Part shown: piece by piece, positions 6,554-8,038 of the stretch
Layout of the letters: every line of letters begins with the position of its first letter
How positions within the stretch are numbered: position 1 is the first letter of the stretch
Position numbers and translations under genes: made by a program
Assembly (NCBI GenBank): GCA_002369495.1
Contig: DFFD01000065.1
Location: forward strand, 1-8,038
Length of the DNA: 8,038 nt
Direction: 5' to 3'
DNA from: Lachnospiraceae bacterium UBA3785
Lineage (GTDB): Bacteria > Bacillota > Clostridia > Lachnospirales > Lachnospiraceae
Notes under the pieces: generated by a model
The model's database searches: none
Told to the model about the DNA's origin: nothing
What the model saw: only the letters and a program-made list of their open reading frames with translations

Positions 6554-7861
6554 TCATCTGCGGGAAGCGCACCTGTTCTCGATGTATTTTCTCTTGCCGG
6601 AGGCGAGCACCGGGATCTCGTCGACGAAGACGGTGCGGATGTCCGCATTTTCCCCGAAATACGGCCGGATCCGGCCCACGATATCCTCGACGTCCATCTT
6701 CTCCGGGTCGCCGTTCAGCTCCAGCGTGTAGGTATTATCCGTCTCCTGGATAAACCGGTACTGGAGAAGCCCCGGCACGTCCCAGAGGTTGTTCGTGATG
6801 ACGAACGGCGTGAGCGCCTTGCCCGCCGTGTCGTAGATCGTATCGCTTCTCCTGCCGTAGATCTCGGTCAGGAAGAGGCGGTAACGGTCCCCGCGGATCT
6901 CATGCTTCGCCTTCGCGAGGTCGCCGGTGTCGTAGCGGATGATCGGCATCGCGCGGTTCCGGAGGTCCGTGATGACGATGCGGCCGAGCTCCCCGTCCTT
7001 CGCGGGCTCGTCGGCATCCATCTTCAGGATTTCGATGTGGAAATTCTCACTGTCGATGTAGTAGGCGGTCCCGTTCGCGGACTGGATGCCCATGATCCCG
7101 TTCTCCTCGTTGGAGTACCAGGCCTGGACCGGGCAGGAGAACTGCTCCGAGAGCCTCTGCCTCACCACGGAGGGCATGCTCTCCGAGATCGGGATGATCG
7201 AGCGGATCGAAAACCTGCTCGTATCCACGTGACGGCGGTCAATGTAGCGCGAGATCTCGCCGAGCGAGGAGGCGTAGCCGATGAGGCACTTCACCTTCCT
7301 GCGCCTGAACATATCGAGCATTTTTGCGATCTCGGCGTCGCCGAGCACGGAGGTGTCCACCATGATCATATTTTCCGCAAAGAGGCGCAGCGCGCTCTTC
7401 TTCACGTTGTGGACCCAGACGCGTAAGAAACCCATCTTCATGCCGATGTAATAGCCCGCCATCGCGCCGAAGAAAATGCCGTCCGCCGTATCGTGATCCA
7501 CCTTGTCCTTATCCTGGATGATGGTAAGCGGCGTCCCGGTCGAGCCGCTGGTGGACATGGTGCGGCTTCCCTTCGCGTCCCGGTATTCGCCGGAAAGGAA
7601 CGCGTCGTAGGAGCCCCTGTAGGTATCCTTGTTGACGACCGGCATCTTATCAAGCGGGGTGTCCCCGGGATAATCGTGGTAGTATTCGGTCGTCCGCACC
7701 GCGTGGCTGATGATCGAGCAGATCTTCGCCTCTGTCTCCTTCGTCGAGGTTCCCTGCCGGTAGCCTCTGCGGATCTCATCGTAATACTGTCTGACCCGGC
7801 CGCCTCTCAGGGCGTCCAGAAAGAAAAATGCAAACCATCTTCCTCTTTCGTCAAGAATCAT
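6554..7861 (-). CDS. PaaK/CapK-like adenylate-forming enzyme (first copy)
   Basis: With the start at 7861 the protein has 435 residues. Motifs of the adenylate-forming superfamily are in order: TSGSTGTP (104-111, ATP P-loop), WYSNEENG (248-255), RYDTGD (309-314), YGRRSD (335-340, with the conserved Asp) and LASGKRK (419-425, probable catalytic Lys423). A hydrophobic N-terminal patch, RWFAFFFLDAL, precedes a basic segment and may hold the protein at the membrane. It is a diverged paralogue of the enzyme at 3979-5298; both share the run GELGRIVITD and the spacing of all motifs. The presumed reaction is activation of a carboxylate as acyl-AMP, with transfer to CoA or to an amine or hydroxyl on a sugar; the substrate is unknown. 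An in-frame ATG at 7930 is rejected because it would start inside a mobile palindromic repeat and lacks a Shine-Dalgarno site. Confidence 0.86.
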   Translation of the reverse strand: MILDERGRWFAFFFLDALRGGRVRQYYDEIRRGYRQGTSTKETEAKICSIISHAVRTTEYYHDYPGDTPLDKMPVVNKDTYRGSYDAFLSGEYRDAKGSRTMSTSGSTGTPLTIIQDKDKVDHDTADGIFFGAMAGYYIGMKMGFLRVWVHNVKKSALRLFAENMIMVDTSVLGDAEIAKMLDMFRRRKVKCLIGYASSLGEISRYIDRRHVDTSRFSIRSIIPISESMPSVVRQRLSEQFSCPVQAWYSNEENGIMGIQSANGTAYYIDSENFHIEILKMDADEPAKDGELGRIVITDLRNRAMPIIRYDTGDLAKAKHEIRGDRYRLFLTEIYGRRSDTIYDTAGKALTPFVITNNLWDVPGLLQYRFIQETDNTYTLELNGDPEKMDVEDIVGRIRPYFGENADIRTVFVDEIPVLASGKRKYIENRCASRR

Positions 7862-7867
7862 ACCCTT

Positions 7868-7872
7868 CTCCT
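7868..7872 (-). promoter_or_regulatory. Shine-Dalgarno site deciding the start at 7861
   Basis: On the minus strand AGGAG lies 6 nt before the ATG at 7861. It is the only good site near either candidate start, so it fixes the start of the first CapK-like gene downstream of the palindromic element. Confidence 0.8.
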
Positions 7873-7882
7873 GCTTTCTCCG

Positions 7883-7947
7883 GGGACGGTTCCCGGCGGA
7901 GTGTCGTTTCTCCTCACGGAGAAACGACACTCCGAAGGAACCGTCCC
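7883..7947. repeat. 65-bp palindromic element (REP/MITE-like)
   Basis: The outer arms GGGACGGTTCC (7883-7893) and GGAACCGTCCC (7937-7947) are perfect 11-bp complements. The inner arms 7897-7913 and 7918-7934 (core GGAGTGTCGTTTCTCC) are perfect 17-bp complements around a TCAC loop. Only a 3/2-nt internal loop (CGG at 7894-7896, AA at 7935-7936) interrupts 28 pairs. No T-run follows on either strand, so it is not an ordinary terminator. From memory, GGGGACGGTTC-type ends recur as dispersed palindromes in Firmicutes, some near REP-associated (Y1) transposases; that identity is an inference. It starts 5 nt past the stop codon of the upstream gene and ends 21 nt before the next start codon. It would fold in the mRNA as a stable stem that could block exonucleases, be cut by RNase III or set the expression ratio. 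Confidence 0.8.
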
Positions 7948-7951
7948 TGTA

Positions 7952-8038
7952 TCATTCGTAATACATCCCAATCTGCTCCCGCATCAGCTCAAACGCATCC
8001 CTGCCGTCCCTGAGCCCCTTCGCGAACGCGACGGTCTC
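7952..8038 (-). CDS. C-terminal end of an unidentified protein
   Basis: A minus-strand frame is open from the right edge to a TGA at 7954-7952, giving 28 codons that end LMREQIGMYYE. Codon use matches the neighbouring genes, with mostly G/C third positions. It reads in the same direction as the glycan genes and is followed after 4 nt by the palindromic element. It is probably the next upstream gene of the same operon. The tail is amphipathic with a likely helix, and too short to assign a family. Confidence 0.65.
   Translation of the reverse strand, partial: ETVAFAKGLRDGRDAFELMREQIGMYYE

Noticed and set aside
6110..7426. 438-codon open frame on the plus strand
   Set aside because: It runs antisense across the flippase and first CapK-like gene. 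The translation is rich in Arg, Asp, Val and Pro with no recognisable domain, the usual product of GC-rich genes read on the other strand.
7883..7947. Palindrome as an intrinsic terminator of the upstream gene
   Set aside because: The stem is strong, but no T-run follows on the minus strand (the next bases are CCGGAGAAAGC) and the next gene reads on in the same direction after 21 nt. Partial attenuation remains possible.
7883..7947. CRISPR repeat or transposon end with target duplication
   Set aside because: There is only one copy in the window, no spacer pattern, and no clear direct repeat in the flanks.

Overview
The window is GC-rich, with G or C at most third codon positions. Shine-Dalgarno sites are strong and of the AGGAGG type. 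All seven genes read leftward, on the minus strand. A double zinc-ribbon protein, COG1541-type adenylate-forming enzymes and a DPM1-like GT2 in a surface-glycan setting suggest a Gram-positive Clostridia genome, perhaps a high-GC Lachnospiraceae relative. That placement is an inference from gene content and style; no rRNA or other marker is present.

In transcription order, from high to low coordinates: (a) 7952-8038, the last 28 codons of an unidentified gene; (b) 7883-7947, a 65-bp nearly perfect palindrome, probably a REP- or MITE-like mobile palindromic repeat; (c) 6554-7861, a PaaK/CapK-like adenylate-forming enzyme; (d) 5315-6520, a multi-pass polysaccharide flippase of the Wzx/MATE-like type with a TTG start; (e) 3979-5298, a second, diverged PaaK/CapK-like enzyme; (f) 2135-3982, a thiamine-diphosphate enzyme of the acetolactate-synthase type, joined to (e) by an ATGA overlap; (g) 1173-2120, a DPM1-like GT2 glycosyltransferase with two C-terminal membrane helices; (h) an intrinsic terminator at 1136-1165 that closes the operon; (i) 1-1034, a separate gene for a double zinc-ribbon protein, cut by the left edge, with an inverted repeat in its leader.

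Genes (c) to (g) are separated by 14 to 33 nt or overlap, so they look like the distal part of one surface-glycan operon. A reasonable model is that the GT2 loads or adds a sugar on a polyprenyl-phosphate carrier, the flippase moves lipid-linked glycan across the membrane, and the ThDP enzyme and the two adenylate-forming enzymes make and activate an unusual decoration, such as a branched-chain sugar or an acyl/amide substituent. The combination of one ThDP C-C bond enzyme with two different CapK-like enzymes is the most interesting content. No substrate can be read from the sequence. The upstream part of the operon, including its promoter, lies outside the window.
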